The notes under the pieces were generated by a model. That model saw only the letters and a program-made list of their open reading frames with translations, did not search any database and was not told the origin of the DNA. From Gemmatimonadota bacterium (GTDB lineage: Bacteria; Gemmatimonadota; Gemmatimonadetes; Gemmatimonadales; GWC2-71-9), in assembly GCA_003221085.1 (NCBI GenBank), contig QHUD01000049.1:1-24067 (forward strand): DNA of 24,067 nt, given 5' to 3'. This document shows, one piece after another, positions 1 to 6,612 of the stretch. The position numbers were made by a program, and so were the translations under genes. The first letter of the stretch is position 1. Every line of letters starts with the position of its first letter.

Positions 1-367
1 AGATCCGGCCGTGCACCGCGTCCTCCCAGGCGATCTCACCGGGCGGCACGCGGAACCGGATCGCGCCCTCCTCCATGTATGCTTTGCCCTCGGCGAGGAG
101 GCGATCGGCGATTTCCTGGTGGCGCTTCACGCGGGCGCCCTGGAATACGAGCTCCTCGTCCCAGTCGAGTCCCAGCCAGGCGAGACCGTCGAGGATCACC
201 TGCGTGTGCTCGTCGGTCGAGCGAGCCTTGTCGGTGTCTTCGATGCGCAGCAGGAACTTCCCGCCTTCGTGGCGGGCGTACAGCCAGTTGAAGAGGGCCG
301 TGCGGGCGCCACCGACGTGGAGGTAGCCGGTGGGGGAGGGGGCGAAGCGGACGCGGATGGGAGACAA
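1..367 (-). CDS. gltX: Glutamyl-tRNA synthetase, N-terminal part (cut by window edge)
   Basis: Charges tRNA-Glu (or tRNA-Glx) with glutamate in the cytoplasm. About 122 residues are visible before the left window edge. The class I signature is clear: [16 protein letters not shown] near residues 6-21 carries the HIGH-like ATP-binding motif, followed by F-N-W-L-Y-A-R and L-R-I-E-D-T-D. These are diagnostic of the GltX/GlnS group, and the discriminating residues favour GltX. I chose the TTG at 367, which gives S-P-I-R-V-R-F-A-P as usual for the family. No purine-rich ribosome binding site precedes it, because the upstream DNA is a minisatellite. An in-frame GTG about 18 codons further up, inside the repeat, is less likely. 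The KMSKS loop and anticodon-binding domain lie outside the window. Confidence 0.93.
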   Translation of the reverse strand, partial: MSPIRVRFAPSPTGYLHVGGARTALFNWLYARHEGGKFLLRIEDTDKARSTDEHTQVILDGLAWLGLDWDEELVFQGARVKRHQEIADRLLAEGKAYMEEGAIRFRVPPGEIAWEDAVHGRI

Positions 368-444
368 GGTGTCAGGTGTCGGGTGCCAGGTGTTAGGTGT
401 CTGGCAAGGGTGCCCTGACACCTGACACCCAGCACCTGACACCT
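367..444. repeat. Imperfect inverted minisatellite (GGTGTCA unit) upstream of gltX
   Basis: Degenerate 7-base units of the GGTGTCA type fill the left arm (367-398), and their reverse complement (TGACACC) fills the right arm (413-444). The arms pair over about 32 bases with five or six mismatches around a loop of about 14 bases. The left arm reaches the first base of the gltX start codon, so the repeat forms the whole visible leader between tRNA-Ser and gltX. It could fold into a long hairpin in DNA or RNA. Confidence 0.8.
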
Positions 445-453
445 GTCTTTCCA

Positions 454-544
454 CGGAGAGGGGGGGATTCGAACCCCCGATAGGGGTATTAGCCCCTATA
501 ACGGTTTAGCAAACCGCCGCCTTCAGCCACTCGGCCACCTCTCC
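454..544 (-). tRNA. tRNA-Ser (anticodon GCU)
   Basis: On the minus strand the acceptor arm GGAGAGG (544-538) pairs with CCTCTCC (461-455), with a G discriminator at 454. The anticodon loop TTGCTAA gives GCU, reading AGC/AGU serine codons. A long variable arm (ATAGGGG pairing with CCCCTAT) marks it as class II, and the T-arm GGGGG-TTCGAAT-CCCCC is perfect. CCA is not encoded; the following bases are TGG. It lies upstream of gltX on the same strand. Confidence 0.97.
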
Positions 545-608
545 AACGTACTGTGTCCGTCGGGCGGAACGTAGCCGCGCCCGAATGTGCGGGCAAGCCG
601 ATTGCACC

Positions 609-932
609 TCAGTAGCCCCGCTCCATCAGCTTCACACGCTCGGCAAGGTCGGCCGGCTCGGTTCTGACCAATTGGCCGAGCGGACTGATGTAGATCCGCA
701 CGGTGGGAGCTCCGGGGATGAGGGTGGGCCCGAAGGCGAACCGCCATACTCGAGGGTGTCCCGGAAGCTCGGGTGCGCCTTGCCAGAGCAAGTCGGTCGT
801 TTGCGTGCCCATCTGGGGTGGGGGAGCGCCCAGCAGATCACCCAAGGTGTAAAAGGCGGCGGCCCACGAGGCTCCGAGCAATAGGGCGCCTGCGAAGGCG
901 ACCATGAGGGTCATCCAGAACAGGCGTGCCAT
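609..932 (-). CDS. Small membrane-anchored hypothetical protein
   Basis: A 107-residue protein of unknown function. Residues about 3-31 form one hydrophobic segment (L-F-W-M-T-L-M-V-A-F-A-G-A-L-L-L-G-A-S-W-A-A-A), either a signal anchor or an uncleaved signal peptide. The remaining 75 residues are mostly polar with several prolines and contain a strand-rich stretch, V-R-I-Y-I-S-P-L-G-Q-L-V. The start is ATG, with a GGGAA element about 8 bases upstream. The gene stands alone, pointing toward the tRNA-Ser. I do not recognise a domain. The composition fits a real gene, and the overlapping opposite-strand frames have no recognisable features. Confidence 0.65.
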   Translation of the reverse strand: MARLFWMTLMVAFAGALLLGASWAAAFYTLGDLLGAPPPQMGTQTTDLLWQGAPELPGHPRVWRFAFGPTLIPGAPTVRIYISPLGQLVRTEPADLAERVKLMERGY

Positions 933-1191
933 GTTTGAGTTCCCGGTTGGGGGGCGATCCGTCCCACAACATACTTTGCTCGTTCCTAGGCTTCATGCGG
1001 CGCCGCCCTGCAGGGCGGGATCGCGCGCCAGCCCCCGCCCAGGTATGCAGCGAAGGTGTCGCACCAGAGCCACAAAACAGGGCAGTTGCGATACGCTCCC
1101 TGATGTGGTGGGACGCCCGTGAGCCCAATCACGGTGCGGCTTTAGCGCAACGTGGCGTACGTGTGGCACCGACCTTGCCCTTAGCGTGCGC

Positions 1192-1713
1192 ATGCAGCGG
1201 ATTACGGCAGTTCTCCTTGCGGCGACCGCCGTCGGCGGATGGCTCACGCCATCGGCCGCGCAAAAGGCCTCGAGGGTAACTGGCTACAGAGCCGCGTCCT
1301 ACGCGCCGAGCGTGGATCGTCGAGCGCTGCAGATCGTTGCGGAAGCGCTGCCCGCACGGGTGTCGTGGAGTACGGCGCACCTCACACGGCTGCCGGCCCG
1401 TGTGTCATGGACGCCATCGCACAGCGCGCTGGCGAGCGCCTTCCTCGTCACCCTGATGATCGATGCCGCACAGACCCGGCAGCTTGCCCGCCAGGGCTGG
1501 GTCGGCTTCCGCGAATCGAACCCGTTGCTCGGCGAGCGGCCGAGCGTCGGCCGGGTGAACAGCTACACCACGCTGGCCGGTCTCGGCGTGCTCGGCGCGG
1601 CCGCGGTGGCCCCGCCGCGCCTGCGCCCGTGGCTGCTCGGCGCTGCGATCGCGGTGCAGGCGTTGACGATCGGCAGCAGCGTGCGCCAGGGCCTCCCGAT
1701 CAGATTCCCCTAA
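1192..1713 (+). CDS. Hypothetical exported/membrane protein
   Basis: About 173 residues. The N-terminus looks like a signal peptide (Q-R-I-T-A-V-L-L-A-A-T-A-V-G-G-W, then P-S-A-A-Q). In the C-terminal half, the segment S-A-F-L-V-T-L-M-I-D-A-A-Q-T is followed by E-S-N-P-L-L-G-E-R-P-S and two further hydrophobic stretches (about residues 125-140 and 145-160). This layout, with a D-A-x-Q-T element and an E-x-N-P-x-L-G loop between helices, resembles small DUF5658-like membrane proteins, but I cannot assign a family firmly. Translation could begin at ATG 1192 or at the in-frame GTG two codons earlier (1186); neither has a clear ribosome binding site. The residues 50-75 region contains an imperfect repeat (L-P-A-R-V-S-W twice). 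Confidence 0.6.
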   Translation: MQRITAVLLAATAVGGWLTPSAAQKASRVTGYRAASYAPSVDRRALQIVAEALPARVSWSTAHLTRLPARVSWTPSHSALASAFLVTLMIDAAQTRQLARQGWVGFRESNPLLGERPSVGRVNSYTTLAGLGVLGAAAVAPPRLRPWLLGAAIAVQALTIGSSVRQGLPIRFP

Positions 1714-1722
1714 AGCAGAAGC

Positions 1723-1820
1723 GGCCGACACGCGAGTAAACTCGCGGCTCGGCCCTTGCCCGTAAACGGGCCTTGCCGTGCCGCTTCGGCGGTCACGCCG
1801 AGTCGCGGCTTGAGCCGCGG
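1723..1820. other. Cluster of consecutive tetraloop stem-loops
   Basis: The 98 bases hold hairpins end to end. (1) 1723-1754: GGCCGA/TCGGCC plus CGCGAG/CTCGCG around a TAAA loop, with a 2x2 internal loop. (2) 1758-1771: GCCCG-TAAA-CGGGC. (3) Either 1787-1800 (CGGCG-GTCA-CGCCG) or the competing CCGC-TTCG-GCGG at 1781-1792. (4) 1804-1819: CGCGGC-TTGA-GCCGCG. They lie between the stop of the upstream gene and the glycosylase start, both on the plus strand. No T-run follows, so a simple intrinsic terminator is not obvious. It could be a structured leader, a small RNA or a terminator region. Confidence 0.6.
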
Positions 1821-1834
1821 ATTACATTCGGCGA

Positions 1835-2530
1835 ATGACCCTCGATGCTCCGTCCACCCTTCCCGCCGTTAACCGTTCGATCGTCCGCTGCACACGCTGC
1901 CCGCGATTGCGGGCCTATTGCCGCCGTGTCGCCCGCGACAAGAAGCCCGAGTTTCGCGACTGGCAATACTGGGGGAAGCCGGTCCCGGGCTTCGGCGACC
2001 CCGAGGCGCGGCTGCTCGTCGTCGGGCTCGCACCCGCGGCGCACGGAGCGAACCGCACCGGCCGTATGTTCACAGGAGACTCGAGCGGCAACTGGCTGTA
2101 CGAAGCGCTGTATCATCACGGGTTCGCGAGCCAGCCGCAATCGACGTCGCGCGACGACGGTCTGACGCTGCACGACTGCTACATCACAGCGGCGGCGCGA
2201 TGCGCGCCTCCCGGTAACAAGCCGAGCCGCGTCGAGCTGGACCGATGCCGCCCCTTCCTCGCGGCCGAGCTGCGTTTGCTCCCGCGGGTGCGCGTCGTCG
2301 TGACGCTCGGTCGGATCGCGCACGACGCCTTTCTCAAGGCGGCGGGGTGGTGGGAGCGGCTCCCGCTGCGGGCGCGGCCTCCGTTCGCCCACGGCGCCGC
2401 GACGACGCTCCCCGACGGCGTGGTCGTGATCGCGTCGTATCACCCGAGTCGGCAGAACACCAACACGGGCAGGCTCACGCCCGCGATGTGGGATCAGGTG
2501 TTCCGCACGGCGCGTCGGCTGCTCGGGTAA
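1835..2530 (+). CDS. Family 5 uracil-DNA glycosylase (UDGb type)
   Basis: Base-excision repair enzyme that removes uracil, and in this family other deaminated bases, from DNA. The 231-residue length fits the family. Motif 1 is G-L-A-P-A-A-H-G-A-N-R-T-G-R (residues 64-77); the catalytic loop has Ala where family 1 has the Asp/His pair, as known for UDGb. The C-terminal motif H-P-S-R-Q-N-T-N-T-G-R-L-T (about residue 205) is the DNA-intercalating loop. Candidate Fe-S ligands are Cys19 and Cys22 (C-T-R-C-P-R-L) and the later C-A-P-P-G-N-K-P and R-C-R-P-F-L cysteines. The start is ATG. The gene follows a cluster of stem-loops and runs convergently into the HTH regulator, 13 bases away. Confidence 0.95.
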   Translation: MTLDAPSTLPAVNRSIVRCTRCPRLRAYCRRVARDKKPEFRDWQYWGKPVPGFGDPEARLLVVGLAPAAHGANRTGRMFTGDSSGNWLYEALYHHGFASQPQSTSRDDGLTLHDCYITAAARCAPPGNKPSRVELDRCRPFLAAELRLLPRVRVVVTLGRIAHDAFLKAAGWWERLPLRARPPFAHGAATTLPDGVVVIASYHPSRQNTNTGRLTPAMWDQVFRTARRLLG

Positions 2531-2543
2531 CCGAGGCTTTAGG

Positions 2544-3152
2544 CTAGGGTCGTTCTTCGGATGACGGTTCGGGGGGCCGGACGGGAAGGCCAATCTTCCC
2601 AGCCCATTGGTCGGTCAGCTCGAAGGTCTTCCCCATATCGAATCGCTGCACCCAAAGCCGGCGGGCCAGGTCCTTCAGCGCCCAGATGACCGTATGCTGC
2701 ACTTCGACCGAGGACCACTGGCCGAACTCATTGTGGCTCAGGTCTGCCTCCAAGGCCTGGGCGACCTCCGCCGCGAATCGGCCGTGGGGCTCCTGCGCGG
2801 TCGGCAGCATCGGCTGCCCTTCAGGCTCATCCCGCGGAGGTAGACGCGGGGTCGTCTTGGAGGCCTTTTGGGGCGTTGCGCCTTCCCCCCATAGCAGCCA
2901 CTCCAATGACACACCTGCCAGGCCACGCTCTTTCGCCCTGGTAACGATCAACCGGGCCACGTCGGACGGGAACTTCTTGCGTTGCGGCCACTTCTTGACG
3001 GCCGCCTCTGTGACCGGCGGACCTAGCTCGGCGGCGAACTGCCGATAGGTCAATGAAATGCCGTCCCATGGGCTAAAGACGTCCAAGAGGATGGGGAGCC
3101 GGTCTGCCGTTGTCCCCCGCAAAGGCCCTTTTCCAGCCTTGACAGATCTCAA
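2544..3152 (-). CDS. HTH transcriptional regulator (Cro/CI-like N-terminal domain)
   Basis: A 202-residue protein. Residues about 30-65 look like a helix-turn-helix: I-S-L-T-Y-R-Q-F-A-A-E-L-G, then T-E-A-A-V-K-K-W-P-Q-R-K-K-F-P, resembling phage CI/YdaS-type repressors in which the recognition helix ends with K-W-x-x-R. Next come V-S-L-E-W-L-L-W-G-E-G, typical of the end of such DNA-binding domains, a proline-rich linker, and a helical C-terminal domain (about 115-190) of no known family. The start is TTG at 3152 with AGGGA five bases upstream; shorter TTG starts within the first 25 codons are possible. It is divergent from the lipoprotein/TPR/HD-GYP series, so it probably controls that series and itself. 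That role is inferred from position alone. Confidence 0.75.
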   Translation of the reverse strand: MRSVKAGKGPLRGTTADRLPILLDVFSPWDGISLTYRQFAAELGPPVTEAAVKKWPQRKKFPSDVARLIVTRAKERGLAGVSLEWLLWGEGATPQKASKTTPRLPPRDEPEGQPMLPTAQEPHGRFAAEVAQALEADLSHNEFGQWSSVEVQHTVIWALKDLARRLWVQRFDMGKTFELTDQWAGKIGLPVRPPEPSSEERP

Positions 3153-3166
3153 ATAGTCCCTACTTT
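3139..3166 (+). promoter_or_regulatory. Candidate sigma-70-type promoter for the lipoprotein/TPR cluster
   Basis: TTGACA (3139-3144) is a perfect -35 hexamer. A 16-base spacer leads to TACTTT (3161-3166), a weak -10 matching three of six consensus positions. Transcription would start near 3173, just before the inverted repeat at 3178-3207 and about 95 bases before the P1 start codon. The -35 box lies inside the first codons of the divergent regulator gene. Confidence 0.45.
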
Positions 3167-3177
3167 AGTGACGTGAC

Positions 3178-3207
3178 GCGTCCCAAAAACACCGTGTGGT
3201 GGGACGC
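3178..3207. promoter_or_regulatory. Perfect inverted repeat, candidate operator or leader hairpin
   Basis: GCGTCCCA (3178-3185) and TGGGACGC (3200-3207) are exact reverse complements around a 14-base centre. The right arm belongs to a longer TGTGGTGGGACGC sequence (3195-3207) that recurs exactly at 1104-1116 and, with one mismatch, inverted at 960-971. The site lies between the HTH regulator and P1, just downstream of the predicted transcription start, so either DNA binding or an RNA hairpin is possible. Confidence 0.5.
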
Positions 3208-3268
3208 AACTAGGCCACAAAGTGCGGACCATGACCGCCGCCGTCAAGACGCCCGTGCGTGGGAGACC

Positions 3269-3811
3269 GTGAGAGCACTCCGCCCGTTGGCAGTCGGGCT
3301 GGTGGTCGGCGCGCTCGCATTCGCGTGCGACCGCTCGCCCACCGCCGTGCCGACCCTCTCCCTGTTGGTGCAATCCAGCACAAGCAAGTACTCGGCCCTG
3401 GTGCCGTGCTCCCAATCCTACGACTCCGTCACCGGGGTGATCGGGCCTGCGGGGGGATCCTTGGTCGTAGGCCGTCACACTCTGTACGTCGACGCGTTGG
3501 CGCTTACCAACACGGTGAGCATCACCGCCGTGGCGCCAGCGGGCCCCGTGAGATGGGTTCGCTTCCAGCCCGACGGCCTGGTCTTCCAGACCAACCCCAA
3601 GGACGGATGGGGGGCGGTTCTCTACACCAGCTACAAGGACTGCGGGGTGCTGACGAGTGTTACGCCGCGGATCGCCCAGGTCACCGACTCACTGACTGTC
3701 CTGGGGTACCTCGCAACATCTGTCAAAATCAAAAACAACCCCTGGAGTCAAGGGCAACAATTTGTCGCCGCGGTGCTCCCTCATTTCTCCAACTACGCAG
3801 TCGCCTGGTAG
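3269..3811 (+). CDS. Lipoprotein P1 with ZU5-like region and C-terminal HFSNYAVAW
   Basis: A 180-residue predicted lipoprotein. I chose GTG 3269 because GGGAG lies 4-8 bases upstream and it places a signal peptide (R-A-L-R-P-L-A-V-G-L-V-V-G-A-L-A-F-A) directly before Cys20, the lipid-attachment site. Longer in-frame starts from 3173 would bury this signal. The mature part has I-G-P-A-G-G-S-L-V-V-G-R-H-T-L-Y-V, like the start of a ZU5 beta-domain, then V-R-F-Q-P-D-G-L-V-F-Q and the C-terminal H-F-S-N-Y-A-V-A-W. The same elements recur in P3 (6609-7127), and the latter two in P2. First gene of a plus-strand series, 25 bases before P2. Function unknown; the likely site is an envelope membrane. 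Confidence 0.75.
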   Translation: MRALRPLAVGLVVGALAFACDRSPTAVPTLSLLVQSSTSKYSALVPCSQSYDSVTGVIGPAGGSLVVGRHTLYVDALALTNTVSITAVAPAGPVRWVRFQPDGLVFQTNPKDGWGAVLYTSYKDCGVLTSVTPRIAQVTDSLTVLGYLATSVKIKNNPWSQGQQFVAAVLPHFSNYAVAW

Positions 3812-3836
3812 GACTCACATGGCCTCGGAGAATCGC

Positions 3837-4517
3837 ATGTTCGTTCGCCGCTCCCTGATCCCGCTCGCGCTCGCGCTGCTCGTCGCCCGATGCACCGACG
3901 GGTCGCATCCCACGGCGGTCGATCAGCCCGCGGCCCCCGCGCCCCATTTCCTCCGTTGGGCCGGGGGCTCGCCTCCGCAGTTCAGCGCGACCGGCGCCCT
4001 CTCCGGTTTACCCGGGGGCGGGACTCTGCGGGCCGCTCTGTCCCCGGGGCTTCATCTCGATCGCTACACGGCCTCGTTCTGGGCGGTCCGCGGCGAGCCA
4101 CGCTCCCTGCAGATCAACTACCTGAGCTCCACCGGTGACACGAGCTCGGCGTTCTTGCGGCTCACCACCACTGATCCGGCCTATGTCCCTGGTGTCGGCG
4201 ATCTTGCGCCCGGGGACTCGGTTCTGATCACGGTGACGATCGACCCGGACAACATCAAGGTGTCGCTCGAGCCGACGGGATTGCTGTTCGGCGAGCCCGC
4301 CCAGCTGCAAGTCTCCTATGGCGGCGCCGACGGCGATCTGAACGGCGACGGCGTGGTAGACAGCACCGATGCCTACATCGAGAGCCAGCTCCTGGGGCTG
4401 TGGTATCGCGAGGGCACGGGTGCGGTGTGGGAGCGCATCCCGGCGGTCCAAGTGCTCTCGGACAAATCGTTCGTCAGCGTGTTACCCCATTTCTCCGAGT
4501 ACGCGGTTTCCTGGTAG
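3837..4517 (+). CDS. Lipoprotein P2 with EF-hand/dockerin-like loop
   Basis: A 226-residue predicted exported lipoprotein. ATG 3837 is favoured over ATG 3819 because GGAG lies six bases upstream. The signal h-region (L-I-P-L-A-L-A-L-L-V-A) leads to Cys19, but the residue before the Cys is Arg, which is unusual for a lipobox, so lipidation is uncertain. Residues 167-178 form a canonical 12-position calcium loop (D-L-N-G-D-G-V-V-D-S-T-D), as in one dockerin repeat or EF-hand. The part around L-E-P-T-G-L-L-F-G and the final H-F-S-E-Y-A-V-S-W align with P1 and P3; the N-terminal 130 residues do not. It lies 25 bases after P1 and 19 before the TPR gene. The ligand is unknown. Confidence 0.72.
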   Translation: MFVRRSLIPLALALLVARCTDGSHPTAVDQPAAPAPHFLRWAGGSPPQFSATGALSGLPGGGTLRAALSPGLHLDRYTASFWAVRGEPRSLQINYLSSTGDTSSAFLRLTTTDPAYVPGVGDLAPGDSVLITVTIDPDNIKVSLEPTGLLFGEPAQLQVSYGGADGDLNGDGVVDSTDAYIESQLLGLWYREGTGAVWERIPAVQVLSDKSFVSVLPHFSEYAVSW

Positions 4518-4536
4518 CCGCGGGGCGAGAGTGCCT

Positions 4537-6612
4537 ATGCATTCGCCATCAATCGTAGTGGACACGGCCCGGCAGCTCGCCGCCGCCGGACGCCATGCCG
4601 AGGTCGTCGAGTACCTCGGCGCGCAACCGGCGAGCGAGCTGGCGGATTCGCCGAATCTCGCGCTGCTGTTCGGAACCGCGCACGCGCGGCTCGGGCGGCA
4701 CGATGAGGGACAGCGGTGGCTCGATCTGGCCCTCGACCTGGCCCGCAAGCGGGACGAGCAGGCGGTCGAGCGTCACGCCCTCAATGCGCGGGGCGCCATC
4801 GCCCTGGTGAGCGGGCGGATCGACGAGGCGGCGGACTACTTCACGCAGGCCCTCTTGGCCGCCAGCCGGGACGGGGATGCCGCCACCACCGGCCGCTGCT
4901 CCAACAATCTGGGGATCATCAGTAATCTGCGGGGACGGCACGCGGAGGCGATCGGGTCGTGGGAGCTCGCCGCGGCTGCCTTCGACCGCGCCGGCCTGCA
5001 GCGGGGCGTCGCCGAATGCCACCACAACCAGGCGATTGCATATCGGGAACAGGGGGCCCTCGACCGGGCGCTGGCAGCGGCCGACCAAGCCGTCGCGCAC
5101 GCGGAGGGCGACGGAGATCGGACTCTTCGGGCGCTCACCCTCCGGGGGCGTGCGGAGATCCGGGTGGTCCGCCGCGAGCTGGACCAGGCGCGCGGCGAGC
5201 TCGATCGGGTTCGGGAAATCCGCAGCGGGCTACTCGATACAGTCGGGGAGGCCGAGGATCTGCGGGTCACGGCGTCGCTGCTGGTGGCCGAGGGCCAGCT
5301 GGCGGCCGCCGAGAGCGCGTTGCGCGAGGTGATTGCGCGCGCCGAGCCGCACGGGAGGCCGCAGCTCGTGGCCGAAGCGACGCGTGACCTCGCCATGGTC
5401 TTGCGGCGGAGCGGGCGGACCTCCGAAGCCCAGGCGGCCGCGCGGCGCGCCAGGGCGGTCTTTGCCCGTCTCGGAGCCGAAGGTCAAATCCGCGACTTGG
5501 CCAACCAGGACTGGGACGACGATTTCGCGGCCGAGCTGCGCGGGTCGCTGGCGCCGCTCAATGCGGCGCAAGCGCTGGCCGATGCCGGACTCTACGCCGA
5601 GCTACTCGCCTATCTGAGTAAGCGCTCGCCGGACGAGCTCGAGCAGTCGCCCATGCTGACCCTGCTGTGTGGTATCGCGCACGCCCGGCTCGGTCGGCTG
5701 GACCTGGGCCAGCAGTGGGCCATGGTCGCGCAGTTGCGCGCGCGGATGCTGGGCGATCGGACGCTGGAAGTGCGGGCCCTCAACGTGTCCGGCGCGATCG
5801 CGCTGGAGCGGGGCGGGATCAGTGAGGCGACGTACTTCTTCACGCGGGCCCAGGAAAAGGCGATGCAGGACGACGATATGGCCACGGTCGGCCGGTGTGC
5901 CAACAACCTCGGCGTCATCGCCAACATGCAGGGGGACTACAACCGGGCGGTCGGAGCGTACGCCCGCGCGATCGCTGCGTACGAAAAGGCCAGCGTCGAC
6001 CGCGGCGTCGTCGAGTCGCAGCACAATCTCGGGATCACCTACCGCGAGCAGGGGCAGCTGGACCGCGCGCTGCGAGCCGCCGATACGGCGCTCCGGGAGG
6101 CCGAGCGACTGGGCGACGGGGCGCTCCAGGCCCAGGCACTCGCGGGATTGGCCGAGATCTGGATCGCTCGGGGTGAGCCGCAGCTCGCGATCCAGGACGC
6201 GGAGCGAGCCCTGGCGGGGCACCGTGAGCTGAAGGACGCGGTCCTCGAGACCGAGGACCTGCGGATCCTCGCCGTGGCGCTCGGCCTCGCGGGGAAGGCG
6301 CAAGACGCCGAAGCGATGCTCCGCCAGGTGATCGACCGCGCGACCGAGCACCAGCGCCCGCTGCTCGTCGCCAGTGCCCAGCGCGATCTCGCCCACCTGC
6401 TGGCCCTCGTCGGCGACGTCGCGGCCGCGAAGCAGATCGCGCTGGCGGCGCGCGCCACGTTCGACAAGCTGCGCGCAAAGGTCGAGACCGAGAAACTGGA
6501 CGCATTGCTGGCGATTCCGGATCTACTGGCTACAAAGAACCCGGGAATGACAGGGCCCACGCAGGAAATCCCCATTACCCCGCGCCCTCGGGAGAGAAAG
6601 GTGAGGTCATGA
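4537..6612 (+). CDS. TPR protein made of two duplicated ~340-residue modules
   Basis: A 691-residue, probably cytoplasmic scaffold; no signal peptide or membrane segment is seen. It is built almost entirely of tetratricopeptide-type helical pairs. The two halves (about 1-340 and 341-691) align over their whole length: A-H-A-R-L-G-R appears in both, as do C-x-N-N-L-G-[IV]-I-[SA]-N, Y-R-E-Q-G-x-L-D-R-A-L and [AT]-E-D-L-R. Each half starts with a short domain (A-G-x-[HY]-A-E-[VL]) before the TPRs. ATG 4537 is chosen; GTG 4531 is an alternative. The last codons overlap the P3 start as ATGA, so translation is probably coupled. TPR arrays bind protein partners; neighbouring lipoproteins or the HD-GYP protein are candidates by context only. 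Confidence 0.88.
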   Translation: MHSPSIVVDTARQLAAAGRHAEVVEYLGAQPASELADSPNLALLFGTAHARLGRHDEGQRWLDLALDLARKRDEQAVERHALNARGAIALVSGRIDEAADYFTQALLAASRDGDAATTGRCSNNLGIISNLRGRHAEAIGSWELAAAAFDRAGLQRGVAECHHNQAIAYREQGALDRALAAADQAVAHAEGDGDRTLRALTLRGRAEIRVVRRELDQARGELDRVREIRSGLLDTVGEAEDLRVTASLLVAEGQLAAAESALREVIARAEPHGRPQLVAEATRDLAMVLRRSGRTSEAQAAARRARAVFARLGAEGQIRDLANQDWDDDFAAELRGSLAPLNAAQALADAGLYAELLAYLSKRSPDELEQSPMLTLLCGIAHARLGRLDLGQQWAMVAQLRARMLGDRTLEVRALNVSGAIALERGGISEATYFFTRAQEKAMQDDDMATVGRCANNLGVIANMQGDYNRAVGAYARAIAAYEKASVDRGVVESQHNLGITYREQGQLDRALRAADTALREAERLGDGALQAQALAGLAEIWIARGEPQLAIQDAERALAGHRELKDAVLETEDLRILAVALGLAGKAQDAEAMLRQVIDRATEHQRPLLVASAQRDLAHLLALVGDVAAAKQIALAARATFDKLRAKVETEKLDALLAIPDLLATKNPGMTGPTQEIPITPRPRERKVRS

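Noticed and set aside
196..435. A 79-codon minus-strand frame crossing the gltX start
   Set aside because: It is in a different frame from gltX, and its product is mainly the translated minisatellite followed by Ser/Ala/Pro runs.
367..444. CRISPR-like repeat array
   Set aside because: The units are 7 bases, degenerate, present in both orientations and without spacers.
1793..2593. A 266-codon minus-strand frame opposite the uracil-DNA glycosylase gene
   Set aside because: It is an antisense shadow; the plus strand has unmistakable family 5 motifs.
3173..3268. N-terminal extension of lipoprotein P1
   Set aside because: A start at 3173 would put 32 polar residues before a lipoprotein signal peptide and would cover the inverted repeat. 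GTG 3269 has a ribosome binding site and a proper signal.
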